Below, piece by piece: positions 1-8,153 of a stretch of 26,554 nucleotides of DNA (positions within the stretch are counted from its first letter, which is position 1; every line of letters starts with the position of its first letter). Below the pieces are notes generated by a model, which saw only the letters and a list, made by a program, of their open reading frames with translations, was not told where the DNA came from and ran no database searches. Location of the stretch: positions 1 to 26,554 of the forward strand of contig JBKHEA010000020.1 in assembly GCA_046541015.1 (NCBI GenBank), given 5' to 3'. This DNA is from Liberiplasma sp046541015 (lineage in GTDB: Bacteria > Bacillota_I > Bacilli_A > Izemoplasmatales > Izemoplasmataceae). The position numbers were made by a program, and so were the translations under genes.

Positions 1-1760
1 TTAATTGTAAGTTCTAAATGTTTAACCGTTAAAAAACCTAATTCAACGTTCAACAAATACATATTAGTAACATCAATACCTTGTTCATCTAAAATGGTAA
101 TCCCTATAGTATTGTTAATGGACCCTGGATTAGTAATGGTTGCATTCATGACGGTTTCAATGTGGTGACCTTCAAGTAAAGCGCCACTTTGGATAGTCCA
201 TGTTTCTTCACTTAATGGATTACCATCATAGTATTTTTCTGCGCTATTTGTTTTAATTGAAATTTCAATTGGTCTAACGATTAATTTACCTAGTTCCTTG
301 TTAATTTGATAGACATGGGTAACATCATTATCAAACTCATCTAAAATGGTAATCCCTATCGTATTGTCAACATATCCTGGATTGGTTATAGAAGTATTCA
401 TGACAGCTACTATATGATGACCATCAAATAAGCTACCACTTTGGATAGACCATTCTTCGTTACTTAACGGGGTACCATCATAATCTTTCTCTGCTTCTCC
501 TGTTTTAATGTGTAATGCTTGTGGTTGCACAGTTAATATACCAATATCATAATTAATGTGGTAAATATTTGTAACATCATTGCCAAGTTCATCAACAATG
601 GTTATGCCTATTAAGTTTTCAGTTGACCCAGGTAAAGTGATTTCTGAAAACATAACTGCTTCGATAGTATGCGTTGGTCCAATAACGCCATCTATGATAT
701 GCCACTCATGATGACTTAAAGGAGTGCCATCATAAAGCTTTTCTGCGCTTTCTGTGGCGATCGTTATATAGTTAGGATTGACAGTTAACATGCCAAGTTC
801 TAGTGAAATATCATAATACGATGTAACATCTTGATTATCTTCATCAAATATCGTGATTCTGATTGTATTTTCAACACTTCCTGGATTAGTGATTTCTGCA
901 GGCATTACCATATCAATCGTATGATTACTTAACAATGCACCGCTTTGTAGCTCCCACTCAGGATGACTTAAAGGCAATCCATCGTAAAGTTTTTCTTTAC
1001 TAGCAGTTTCAATATGGATATGCCTTGGAAAAACAATTAGTGTTCCATATTCATAGGTTATATCATAAAAACTTGTAACATTTTGATTGTTAGAATCGAT
1101 GATGGTTAATCCAATATTATTATCAATAGACCCAGGGTTAGTAATGCTAGAATTCATTGATGCTTCTAGTTGATGATCAGGTAAAACTGTCCCGCTTAAA
1201 ATAATCCAATCTTTATCTACCAATGGTTCCCCATTATAGACTTTATCTTCTGAACTTGTTTCAACTACAAGTTGCCTCGGGTGGACTGTTAAAGAGCCAA
1301 TCTCATAAGTAATAAGGTAATAATCAGTGACATCTTCATTAGATTCATCTAAAATAGTAACTTCAATAGCATTATCAATAGACCCTGGTGTGGTGATGGT
1401 TGATGTCATTAGGGTTTGTATTTCATGATCTTGAAAAAGAGTCCCAGTTAAAACATGTTCAGGTAGCGATAACGCAACCCCATCATATTCTTTTTCCATG
1501 CTTTTTGTTTCAATAGTAAGTTCAATAGGTCGAACCACTAAATCTCCTAAATCATAGGTAATATCATAATTATCAGTAATAATATTGTTGTTTTCATCAG
1601 TAATCGTAACGCCAATTTCATTGGCGATTGAACCCGGTTTTGTAATGCTTGATGTCATGGTTACTGAAAGAGCGTGATTCTCTTCTAATTTACCACTTTT
1701 AATGGACCATTCTTCGTTACTGAGTGGTGAACCATCATAAAGTTTTTCTGCCCCTTCAGT
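1..1760 (-). repeat. Tandem 252-bp coding repeats (84 aa units)
   Basis: The codons for the YDG motif recur near 1739, 1487, 1238, 986, 734, 482 and 230. The spacing is 252 bp every time except one step of 249 bp. The units are diverged at DNA level but keep the protein motifs YDG, W(S/T)I, TNPGS and ITY. A further unit is cut by the window edge. Confidence 0.85.
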
Positions 1761-1892
1761 AACAATTTCTAGTTCATATTTTTTAATATCTGAAGACGTA
1801 ATATCAAACACACTAAAAGTGATATAGGATATGACAAATAAGACCGTTACGATTAAATAACTTCCAGTTAAGATTAGTTTTTTCTTACCCAT
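1..1892 (-). CDS. Surface protein with tandem MBG-like repeats (C-terminus beyond window)
   Basis: The frame is open from the ATG at 1892 to the window edge (630 codons, no stop), so the C-terminus lies outside. The start is preceded by AAAGGAAGTGA. A basic N-terminus (MGKKK) and a hydrophobic segment at about residues 6-27 form a signal anchor or uncleaved signal peptide. The rest is a chain of 84-residue repeats, each with a YDG-x-PLS motif near its start, a TNPGS motif mid-way and an ITYxxG-x-LTV ending. This pattern resembles the MBG / Ig-like beta-sandwich repeats of Gram-positive surface proteins; the match is from memory. Seven full repeats are visible. The gene starts 26 bp after the ATPase stop at 1919, so it is probably the fifth gene of the AAA operon and the likely extracellular part. 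Whether an LPxTG motif or C-terminal anchor exists cannot be seen. Confidence 0.85.
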   Translation of the reverse strand, partial: MGKKKLILTGSYLIVTVLFVISYITFSVFDITSSDIKKYELEIVTEGAEKLYDGSPLSNEEWSIKSGKLEENHALSVTMTSSITKPGSIANEIGVTITDENNNIITDNYDITYDLGDLVVRPIELTIETKSMEKEYDGVALSLPEHVLTGTLFQDHEIQTLMTSTITTPGSIDNAIEVTILDESNEDVTDYYLITYEIGSLTVHPRQLVVETSSEDKVYNGEPLVDKDWIILSGTVLPDHQLEASMNSSITNPGSIDNNIGLTIIDSNNQNVTSFYDITYEYGTLIVFPRHIHIETASKEKLYDGLPLSHPEWELQSGALLSNHTIDMVMPAEITNPGSVENTIRITIFDEDNQDVTSYYDISLELGMLTVNPNYITIATESAEKLYDGTPLSHHEWHIIDGVIGPTHTIEAVMFSEITLPGSTENLIGITIVDELGNDVTNIYHINYDIGILTVQPQALHIKTGEAEKDYDGTPLSNEEWSIQSGSLFDGHHIVAVMNTSITNPGYVDNTIGITILDEFDNDVTHVYQINKELGKLIVRPIEISIKTNSAEKYYDGNPLSEETWTIQSGALLEGHHIETVMNATITNPGSINNTIGITILDEQGIDVTNMYLLNVELGFLTVKHLELTI

Positions 1893-1918
1893 AAGAATCA
1901 CTTCCTTTAGCGTTTAAC

Positions 1919-3035
1919 TTACGCGTTAATTTCAATGGTTTGAATATATTCAATGCATTGACTCATTTCGTTTTCACCAAATAAGGTTTCAATGAATGTT
2001 ATTAATGATGGGGCTGAATTTTTTACATAAACCATGTTTTTCGTTTCTAGTTTTCTTAATACTTTCTTTGACATAATATCATCTAAGGCTGATAACTCAC
2101 TGCCCCCACATGCAATAATCACTGGGACATAATCTTTTATTTGTTGCATAATACGGTTTCCAAAGGTTATTTGAAACTGTTTGATTAAATATTTATCAAA
2201 TTCTTTTAATCGTCTTAAGTTTCTACTTGATAAGGCATACTGTTTTTTTGCCTTTTCTACTAACACGGTAAACTGACTCATCGATACACTGCGACCTTGC
2301 ATGACTTTAGGAATAAATGGTTGGGCTTTTTTATCTAAGTTAATAACCATCGCTCGGTCATACACTTTATCTGAAATAGAAAACGTTGAATCATCATTAT
2401 TCGCAGTGCCTATAAACCACATATTACTTGGTAATATTAGTTTCCCATCCTTTAATAAGGCTGGGTCTGTATCCCATACATCTGCGATGACATCTAAATG
2501 TCTTTTATTATGATCTGGGAGTTCTAATAAACTTAAAAACTCTGCGAAATAATATTCAACTCGGGCAATATTCATTTCATCTAAGACGGTAATATACATT
2601 TGATCGTTATGATTGGCTTCATAGAGTTTTTTAAGTAACGTTGTTTCATTAAACTTTTTTGTGAACTCATTATAATAGCCTATTAAATCGGTACGCTCTT
2701 TCCACATCGGTTGGATTGGGACAACGGTCGTTGGATTTTTTAAGTAATCTCCAAATGCGTAGGCGAGTGATGTTTTCCCTGTCCCTGACATCCCTTGTAA
2801 TATCATGATATGGCTTACCGCTAATCCTCCAATAAACCTTCTTATATCTTTAATATCGTAATATAGGCCTAAACTATACGCTGCGAATTCTCTAAACTCA
2901 TCGCAAATACGCTGTAAGTTTATATCATCTTCAAAGGTATAATGATTTTCTTCTTGTACCTTAGCATCTACTTGTCTTAACATGAAAAATCTTGATTTTT
3001 CTTCTACTATTTCTTCTTCATTTTCTATAGGTTCA
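1919..3035. repeat. 1117-bp perfect direct repeat, left copy
   Basis: This block matches 5270-6386 with a constant offset of 3351 bp. I found no mismatch on line-by-line reading. It begins exactly at the stop codon (1918 is c, 5269 is t) and ends two codons into the linker before the AAA+ domain (3036 is a, 6387 is t). The flanks are unrelated. It encodes the 371-residue cytoplasmic module. Confidence 0.93.
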
Positions 3036-3301
3036 ATCATGTCATTACTTGCTTGTAAAAGACTACTATTATTTGGACTACTCACAAGTGATTTTTGAGC
3101 TAAAAGTGAACGCAATAACCGAATCATTCCATATATAATGAGTAACGCTGAAACCATAATGAATACTTTTTCAGGGGTTGTAATGATAATAGAATTATCG
3201 ATTATTTTTGGTTGTTGGTTTAAAGCTATGATTAAAAAGGTGCCATTTAGTAAGGCAATAATCATTAATACGATTAACTTTTTAATCATCGGTTTATTCA
3301 T
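1919..3301 (-). CDS. Membrane-anchored McrB-like AAA+ ATPase, copy 2
   Basis: Protein of 460 residues. Two hydrophobic segments at about 8-28 and 45-66 anchor it in the membrane; a polar linker follows, then a cytoplasmic AAA+ domain. Walker A is GMSGTGKT at 170-177. Walker B is LDEMN at about 240-244, followed by ARVEYYFAEFLSLLE, a signature of the McrB/AAA_5 group. Sensor 1 lies in FIGTANND, followed by DKVYDRA with a candidate arginine finger. The McrB GTPase signature MNxxDR is not present, so ATP is the likelier substrate. Residues 90-460 are identical to residues 74-444 of the ATPase at 5270-6604; only the N-terminal anchor differs. The start has a modest GAGAG ribosome site. It lies 36 bp after the coiled-coil gene in the same operon. 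Function is unknown. Confidence 0.9.
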   Translation of the reverse strand: MNKPMIKKLIVLMIIALLNGTFLIIALNQQPKIIDNSIIITTPEKVFIMVSALLIIYGMIRLLRSLLAQKSLVSSPNNSSLLQASNDMIEPIENEEEIVEEKSRFFMLRQVDAKVQEENHYTFEDDINLQRICDEFREFAAYSLGLYYDIKDIRRFIGGLAVSHIMILQGMSGTGKTSLAYAFGDYLKNPTTVVPIQPMWKERTDLIGYYNEFTKKFNETTLLKKLYEANHNDQMYITVLDEMNIARVEYYFAEFLSLLELPDHNKRHLDVIADVWDTDPALLKDGKLILPSNMWFIGTANNDDSTFSISDKVYDRAMVINLDKKAQPFIPKVMQGRSVSMSQFTVLVEKAKKQYALSSRNLRRLKEFDKYLIKQFQITFGNRIMQQIKDYVPVIIACGGSELSALDDIMSKKVLRKLETKNMVYVKNSAPSLITFIETLFGENEMSQCIEYIQTIEINA

Positions 3302-3337
3302 AGCACACTCTCAACTTAAATTTTATCTATAAGGTTA

Positions 3338-5251
3338 TTAGTTATCTTTAGATATGGAATTATCTTCAGATTTAAAGGTTTCTTCTTTTACTTTCTCACG
3401 GATTTGATTTTTCGCTTTTTTCCATTGTTCCTTAAAGAGTTTTTTATAAGCAATCATTTCTAGTTCAAGTTGTTTAAATCGGTCTTTTGATGTGAAATCT
3501 TCTTGATCTGAAAGTAAGCCTTGTTGTTGTTTTAGTGCAATATATTGCGCGTGTTCAAAACGTTTTTCTTCATCTAGGCGTTTAACTTTACGTTTTAATG
3601 AAGTGACATTACTTTCAAAATCTTCAACTATTTTTTTATGGGTTTCTTGAGTTTTTTCAAACTGTATTCTTTCATCACTGAGTGTTTGATTTATTTCATT
3701 GATGGTTTGATCTAAGACATGAATCTTAGTTTGATAATCGTGATGAATGGATTGTATTTGAGTTTCATAATCTTTGTGTAATTGATCAATTTGAAGGTTA
3801 TGTTCATTGGTTAAATCTTGAATGTTTTTTTGATGCGATGCTTTAAGACTTATGATTGCGTCTTCGTGTTCACGCTTTAATTTAAGAATTGATGCTTCAT
3901 GGGTTTTGTTCATGGTATCAATATAACTTAAATGTTCTTCGACTAACGAATTGATTTCTTGTTTATGAATCGCTTCAGCGTAAGTCATATCATCAAAATA
4001 TTTTTGATTTAAGCGATCAATTTCTTCTTTTATATAAATGATTTCTAAGTTTAAATCTTCTATTTCTTTGTTTAATGATATCTCTTTTTCTTGAAGGGCT
4101 TTAATCTGTTCTTCTAACTCGATGTTTAATGCTTTTATGGTGGCTAGTTCCATGGTATCTTTTTCTAATTGCGCATTTCTTTTTTCAAGTTTTAAAATAT
4201 ATTCTGTAGGGTCTTCATTCATTTCGATCATGCGTTTTTTTAAACGTTTAAGTTCTTCTTTAGCTTTTTTATTTTCAATTGCTTTTAACGATTCCTCATA
4301 GGCTTCATAATTTGATTTTAAGGTTTCTCCTAAATCATTGCCTTCAACATAGGCAATGATAGAGGTGAGTTCAATCGTTTCAGCAATTTCATCAGCCATC
4401 ATATGGGAAAAAGGATTAAAGGTTTTTTTGTTTTCTGTGATGGTATACCCATCTTTTGAGTAAGCTGTTACAAAATCATATAATTTTAGGGCTGCCCTAA
4501 AATTAGGATTCATTCTTAATACATTGGTCTTAATGACAGGCGGTTTGATGAGCGGCGCTTTACTAACTTCTTTCATTAAAGGCATCCCTAGTAAAGCCAT
4601 AACAATAGCGTAAATATTTTCTACTCGGTCTACTAAAGGAATTTGTCTATAGGCTAGTGTTAATAAGGGATCATTTTTATATATATCACTATAGTTTAAC
4701 TGATATGTTAAATGGCGTTGATTTTCATCAATCACTTTATTTAAAGTCATGTGCGACTGATAAATCGTCGTTTTATCTTTGATTTTATCTAAACGCATTT
4801 GAATAAAGTCTTTTAAATAACATAAAAGCATGTATAAAAATCTATTTTCATAGACTAAGTAATCATTAAGTTTTTCTACGACATAGAGTTTTTCTGGGAT
4901 TAAATCAGCTTGTTTATCCTTTGGTTCACGGGTGATATAATCACTGTGACGTGATAAATGTTCTATAGACGTTCTGGAAACTTTTTTAACTTTTTCAATG
5001 GGGATAACTTCACCTTCGGTACGGATAAATTGACGGTCTTCTCTTATAGCTTTCTCGATGTAAATTAACCCTTCTTCAATATTTTCAATCCAATCTTTTT
5101 CAATAACGCAATCATATTTAATAGACGTTAAAATATCCTCATCTTGATTAGCATGAGCGATAGTTTGACGTAATTTTTCACTGGTAGTATCTTCTTTCGT
5201 ATGATTTCTAAAAGCTTTAAAGGCGCGGTAATATAAATCTAAAATGCTCAC
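3338..5251 (-). CDS. Long coiled-coil protein with DUF2357-like N-terminal half
   Basis: A 637-residue soluble protein with no signal peptide or membrane segment. The start is GTG at 5251 behind AGAAGGTG. Residues 1 to about 310 are globular and contain LxVYENRF-x-YMLLCYLKDF (about 131-149), reminiscent of the ENRF motif of DUF2357/McrC-type partners of McrB-like ATPases. From about 315 to 600 it is almost continuous heptad-like sequence rich in E, K, L and Q, a long coiled coil. The tail is charged. I see no PD-(D/E)xK nuclease motif, the usual C-terminal domain of DUF2357 proteins. It sits between the two near-identical ATPase genes (19 bp after the first, 36 bp before the second), which suggests it works with them. 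The DUF2357 link is tentative; the coiled coil is clear. Confidence 0.8.
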   Translation of the reverse strand: MSILDLYYRAFKAFRNHTKEDTTSEKLRQTIAHANQDEDILTSIKYDCVIEKDWIENIEEGLIYIEKAIREDRQFIRTEGEVIPIEKVKKVSRTSIEHLSRHSDYITREPKDKQADLIPEKLYVVEKLNDYLVYENRFLYMLLCYLKDFIQMRLDKIKDKTTIYQSHMTLNKVIDENQRHLTYQLNYSDIYKNDPLLTLAYRQIPLVDRVENIYAIVMALLGMPLMKEVSKAPLIKPPVIKTNVLRMNPNFRAALKLYDFVTAYSKDGYTITENKKTFNPFSHMMADEIAETIELTSIIAYVEGNDLGETLKSNYEAYEESLKAIENKKAKEELKRLKKRMIEMNEDPTEYILKLEKRNAQLEKDTMELATIKALNIELEEQIKALQEKEISLNKEIEDLNLEIIYIKEEIDRLNQKYFDDMTYAEAIHKQEINSLVEEHLSYIDTMNKTHEASILKLKREHEDAIISLKASHQKNIQDLTNEHNLQIDQLHKDYETQIQSIHHDYQTKIHVLDQTINEINQTLSDERIQFEKTQETHKKIVEDFESNVTSLKRKVKRLDEEKRFEHAQYIALKQQQGLLSDQEDFTSKDRFKQLELEMIAYKKLFKEQWKKAKNQIREKVKEETFKSEDNSISKDN

Positions 5252-5269
5252 AAAATCACCTTCTATAGT

Positions 5270-6386
5270 TTACGCGTTAATTTCAATGGTTTGAATATAT
5301 TCAATGCATTGACTCATTTCGTTTTCACCAAATAAGGTTTCAATGAATGTTATTAATGATGGGGCTGAATTTTTTACATAAACCATGTTTTTCGTTTCTA
5401 GTTTTCTTAATACTTTCTTTGACATAATATCATCTAAGGCTGATAACTCACTGCCCCCACATGCAATAATCACTGGGACATAATCTTTTATTTGTTGCAT
5501 AATACGGTTTCCAAAGGTTATTTGAAACTGTTTGATTAAATATTTATCAAATTCTTTTAATCGTCTTAAGTTTCTACTTGATAAGGCATACTGTTTTTTT
5601 GCCTTTTCTACTAACACGGTAAACTGACTCATCGATACACTGCGACCTTGCATGACTTTAGGAATAAATGGTTGGGCTTTTTTATCTAAGTTAATAACCA
5701 TCGCTCGGTCATACACTTTATCTGAAATAGAAAACGTTGAATCATCATTATTCGCAGTGCCTATAAACCACATATTACTTGGTAATATTAGTTTCCCATC
5801 CTTTAATAAGGCTGGGTCTGTATCCCATACATCTGCGATGACATCTAAATGTCTTTTATTATGATCTGGGAGTTCTAATAAACTTAAAAACTCTGCGAAA
5901 TAATATTCAACTCGGGCAATATTCATTTCATCTAAGACGGTAATATACATTTGATCGTTATGATTGGCTTCATAGAGTTTTTTAAGTAACGTTGTTTCAT
6001 TAAACTTTTTTGTGAACTCATTATAATAGCCTATTAAATCGGTACGCTCTTTCCACATCGGTTGGATTGGGACAACGGTCGTTGGATTTTTTAAGTAATC
6101 TCCAAATGCGTAGGCGAGTGATGTTTTCCCTGTCCCTGACATCCCTTGTAATATCATGATATGGCTTACCGCTAATCCTCCAATAAACCTTCTTATATCT
6201 TTAATATCGTAATATAGGCCTAAACTATACGCTGCGAATTCTCTAAACTCATCGCAAATACGCTGTAAGTTTATATCATCTTCAAAGGTATAATGATTTT
6301 CTTCTTGTACCTTAGCATCTACTTGTCTTAACATGAAAAATCTTGATTTTTCTTCTACTATTTCTTCTTCATTTTCTATAGGTTCA
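5270..6386. repeat. 1117-bp perfect direct repeat, right copy
   Basis: Partner of 1919-3035 in the same orientation. The edges coincide with functional boundaries: the stop codon at one end and the membrane-anchor/linker junction at the other. Recombination between the copies would remove 3351 bp including the coiled-coil gene and leave one ATPase carrying the copy-1 anchor. Confidence 0.93.
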
Positions 6387-6604
6387 TCCATCGCGCTAAT
6401 TAAATCTTCGTTAGGTAACGTTTTTTTACTTACTTCAGAAGAAATCATAACGAGTATAATCGCAATGATTAAAATTAATAAAACAACGATATAAACAAAA
6501 ACCGCGGCTTTACTTGTAAAAACCACCCAAATAAAATCAATCATTGAATCAACGATGCCATTCATGACATAACTGGTTTTAAAAAGATTAAATAGTCTAT
6601 CCAT
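5270..6604 (-). CDS. Membrane-anchored McrB-like AAA+ ATPase, copy 1
   Basis: Protein of 444 residues. Residues 1-73 are unique: an amphipathic stretch, then hydrophobic segments at about 18-30 and 33-54, giving one long or two closely spaced membrane passes. Residues 74-444 are identical to the C-terminal 371 residues of the ATPase at 1919-3301, with Walker A at 154-161 (Lys160), Walker B at about 224-228 (Asp225, Glu226), sensor 1 and DKVYDRA. The acidic linker EPIENEEEIVEE lies between membrane and AAA+ domain. ATG at 6604 follows AAAGGAG, which overlaps the stop codon of the upstream pseudo-ATPase gene, indicating translational coupling. It is probably the active partner of both the inactive paralogue and the coiled-coil protein. 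The McrB-like assignment comes from the DEMN-x-ARVEYYF motif. Confidence 0.9.
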   Translation of the reverse strand: MDRLFNLFKTSYVMNGIVDSMIDFIWVVFTSKAAVFVYIVVLLILIIAIILVMISSEVSKKTLPNEDLISAMDEPIENEEEIVEEKSRFFMLRQVDAKVQEENHYTFEDDINLQRICDEFREFAAYSLGLYYDIKDIRRFIGGLAVSHIMILQGMSGTGKTSLAYAFGDYLKNPTTVVPIQPMWKERTDLIGYYNEFTKKFNETTLLKKLYEANHNDQMYITVLDEMNIARVEYYFAEFLSLLELPDHNKRHLDVIADVWDTDPALLKDGKLILPSNMWFIGTANNDDSTFSISDKVYDRAMVINLDKKAQPFIPKVMQGRSVSMSQFTVLVEKAKKQYALSSRNLRRLKEFDKYLIKQFQITFGNRIMQQIKDYVPVIIACGGSELSALDDIMSKKVLRKLETKNMVYVKNSAPSLITFIETLFGENEMSQCIEYIQTIEINA

Positions 6605-6616
6605 AATCGATCTCCT

Positions 6617-7966
6617 TTATGAGGTTTTCATGGTTTCTTTAACGGTTTTTAAAAATATTTTTGATTGATTTAAATATTCTAAGTCAAACCACTGATCGAG
6701 CATTAATAAAAATTCTTCGATATTTATTAATGCATCATTGCTTGGGTGATTAAAAACTAAAGGTAATATTTTACTAGCTAGCATCTTGTCTATAATGGCT
6801 TTATAATCACCGTTTAACATTAAAAATGTTGATGAAAACCTTTCTAACTGACGAAAAAGCCGGTTATCAATAAAAAAGCCGACTAAAGGTTTTGTATAGA
6901 TTTCTAATGCATCAAATTGTTTCCAATCTTCTTCTAAAATATAATGTGATTCACAAGCGTCTGTTAAAAAATTAGTAAAGCCTTCAAAAGAAAGTTTCAA
7001 AGGATTTTGGGTAACTTTTGATTTTGGTTTTAAGGGTTGTGCTTTAACGGGTAAAGTCATGGTTTGTTCTAATAATAAACGAGACATACTAGTAACATCA
7101 TACTTTTTAGGTATAATAAAAAACCATAGATTACTTGGTATTAAACTTTCTTGATCTTTTGCACGTTCTTTTTGAGAAAGTCCTATGTTATAAGAAAGCT
7201 CTACTAATGCATCAATATAGGCTTTTGGACGCTTTAAATCAACTTGATTTAAAGTATAAAAGTAAAGCGTATTTTTATGATTATGTGCCGCTTGAATTAA
7301 GTCATCTAATTGATAACCAATAGACAATAAGTCTTCTAAAGTATTACTATCATGATTAACTTCATCCATCGTGTGTTTTGCGCCGATAAAATCTGAAAAT
7401 AGTTCGACATACCTTAAAGAAATTTCTTTATTATCATTATCTAAAATAATTAACCTAGACCCTGCGATACTTGCAAACATTTCTCTTGTCATGTTTTTTT
7501 CTACACTGAGTCCACTATCAATCATATATTGGGTTAATTTGTCTACATAATGATTCATTTGGATTGGTTTGTCATAGACGGCGTCTACTTCAACAATTTC
7601 TTTTGGCCGTAATATCTCAACAACTTCAATAGGTTCATAATCTTCTTCACTATCTTCTATAAGTACTTCGTCTTCAGGTTTATTCATATAAATTTCTTCG
7701 TTTGTGGCTTTGGCAAAGGGTAAGTCATTTACAACCGTTTGCATCAAGCCATCATAGTTTACAGGTTTAATTACTTTTTTAGTATGAATGATTTTATAAA
7801 CGATGAAGTAAGCATTAAAACCTGAGGCAATAATGATTATGAATAGTAGTTCAATAAAAACAGTGAATATAAATAGCCAGTATATTAAAACCATGTTAAT
7901 AAACACAAACAAAACATTTAATATTAAAGGATATCTACTAAATGTTTTGCTAGAATTGTTTTTCAT
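6617..7966 (-). CDS. Membrane-anchored degenerate AAA+ paralogue (predicted pseudo-ATPase)
   Basis: First gene of the AAA operon, 449 residues from the ATG at 7966, which follows AGAGGG at good spacing; an in-frame ATG at 7984 has no ribosome site. Two hydrophobic segments lie at about 14-32 and 34-54, then an acidic linker containing EPIEVVE that mirrors EPIENEE of the active ATPases. It aligns with their AAA+ domain by eye: SRLIIL for SHIMIL, then DNDNKEIS where Walker A GMSGTGKT should be (about 174-181), LNQVD in place of LDEMN (about 239-243), IPSNLWFFI for LPSNMWFIG, and KAQPLKPK for KAQPFIPK. The Walker A Gly and Lys-Thr core, the Walker B acidic pair and the sensor region are all altered. 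It therefore probably cannot hydrolyse ATP and may be a structural or regulatory subunit. The homology is read by eye, without a computed alignment. Confidence 0.82.
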   Translation of the reverse strand: MKNNSSKTFSRYPLILNVLFVFINMVLIYWLFIFTVFIELLFIIIIASGFNAYFIVYKIIHTKKVIKPVNYDGLMQTVVNDLPFAKATNEEIYMNKPEDEVLIEDSEEDYEPIEVVEILRPKEIVEVDAVYDKPIQMNHYVDKLTQYMIDSGLSVEKNMTREMFASIAGSRLIILDNDNKEISLRYVELFSDFIGAKHTMDEVNHDSNTLEDLLSIGYQLDDLIQAAHNHKNTLYFYTLNQVDLKRPKAYIDALVELSYNIGLSQKERAKDQESLIPSNLWFFIIPKKYDVTSMSRLLLEQTMTLPVKAQPLKPKSKVTQNPLKLSFEGFTNFLTDACESHYILEEDWKQFDALEIYTKPLVGFFIDNRLFRQLERFSSTFLMLNGDYKAIIDKMLASKILPLVFNHPSNDALINIEEFLLMLDQWFDLEYLNQSKIFLKTVKETMKTS

Positions 7967-8095
7967 AACATTTCCCTCTTTCATGTCTATAATTAATAAT
8001 GCCCCTAGAATTACTTGTTCAGTAATGTAGAGGCATAAATCTATTACTATTTGAAATATTTAAAACATTATCCCCCACATAAGTACCTATTTTTC

Positions 8096-8124
8096 ATTAT
8101 ACCCTAAAATGATTATCAATTAAA
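8096..8124 (-). promoter_or_regulatory. Candidate promoter of the AAA operon
   Basis: On the minus strand a perfect TATAAT lies at 8101-8096, about 130 bp before the first start codon. At 17 bp spacing the -35 candidate is TTTAAT (8124-8119), a weak match. The -35 side overlaps an AT-rich inverted repeat. The leader up to 7966 includes a GGGGG run at about 8075; I recognise no RNA element in it. Confidence 0.4.
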
Positions 8125-8146
8125 TATTTTTCATAAAATAATCATT
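8108..8146. repeat. AT-rich inverted repeat between NERD gene and AAA operon
   Basis: Arms AATGATTAT (8108-8116) and ATAATCATT (8138-8146) are perfect complements around a 21-bp spacer. It starts just past the stop codon of the NERD gene and overlaps the -35 side of the operon's candidate promoter. It could be a weak terminator or an operator. Confidence 0.4.
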
Positions 8147-8153
8147 AATTCTA

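Noticed and set aside
1..1760. Regular 252-bp repeat as a CRISPR or satellite array
   Set aside because: The period is a multiple of three, the frame stays open and motifs are kept at protein level, so it is a coding domain repeat.
2301..2513. Small plus-strand reading frame inside the ATPase gene, seen again at 5652-5864
   Set aside because: It is identical in both places only because the DNA is duplicated. It lies antisense to a strongly coding frame and has no ribosome site that I can defend.
1919..6604. Calling the locus a McrBC type IV restriction system
   Set aside because: The ATPases lack the MNxxDR GTPase signature, carry membrane anchors, and no McrC nuclease motif is visible. Only a family resemblance is supported.
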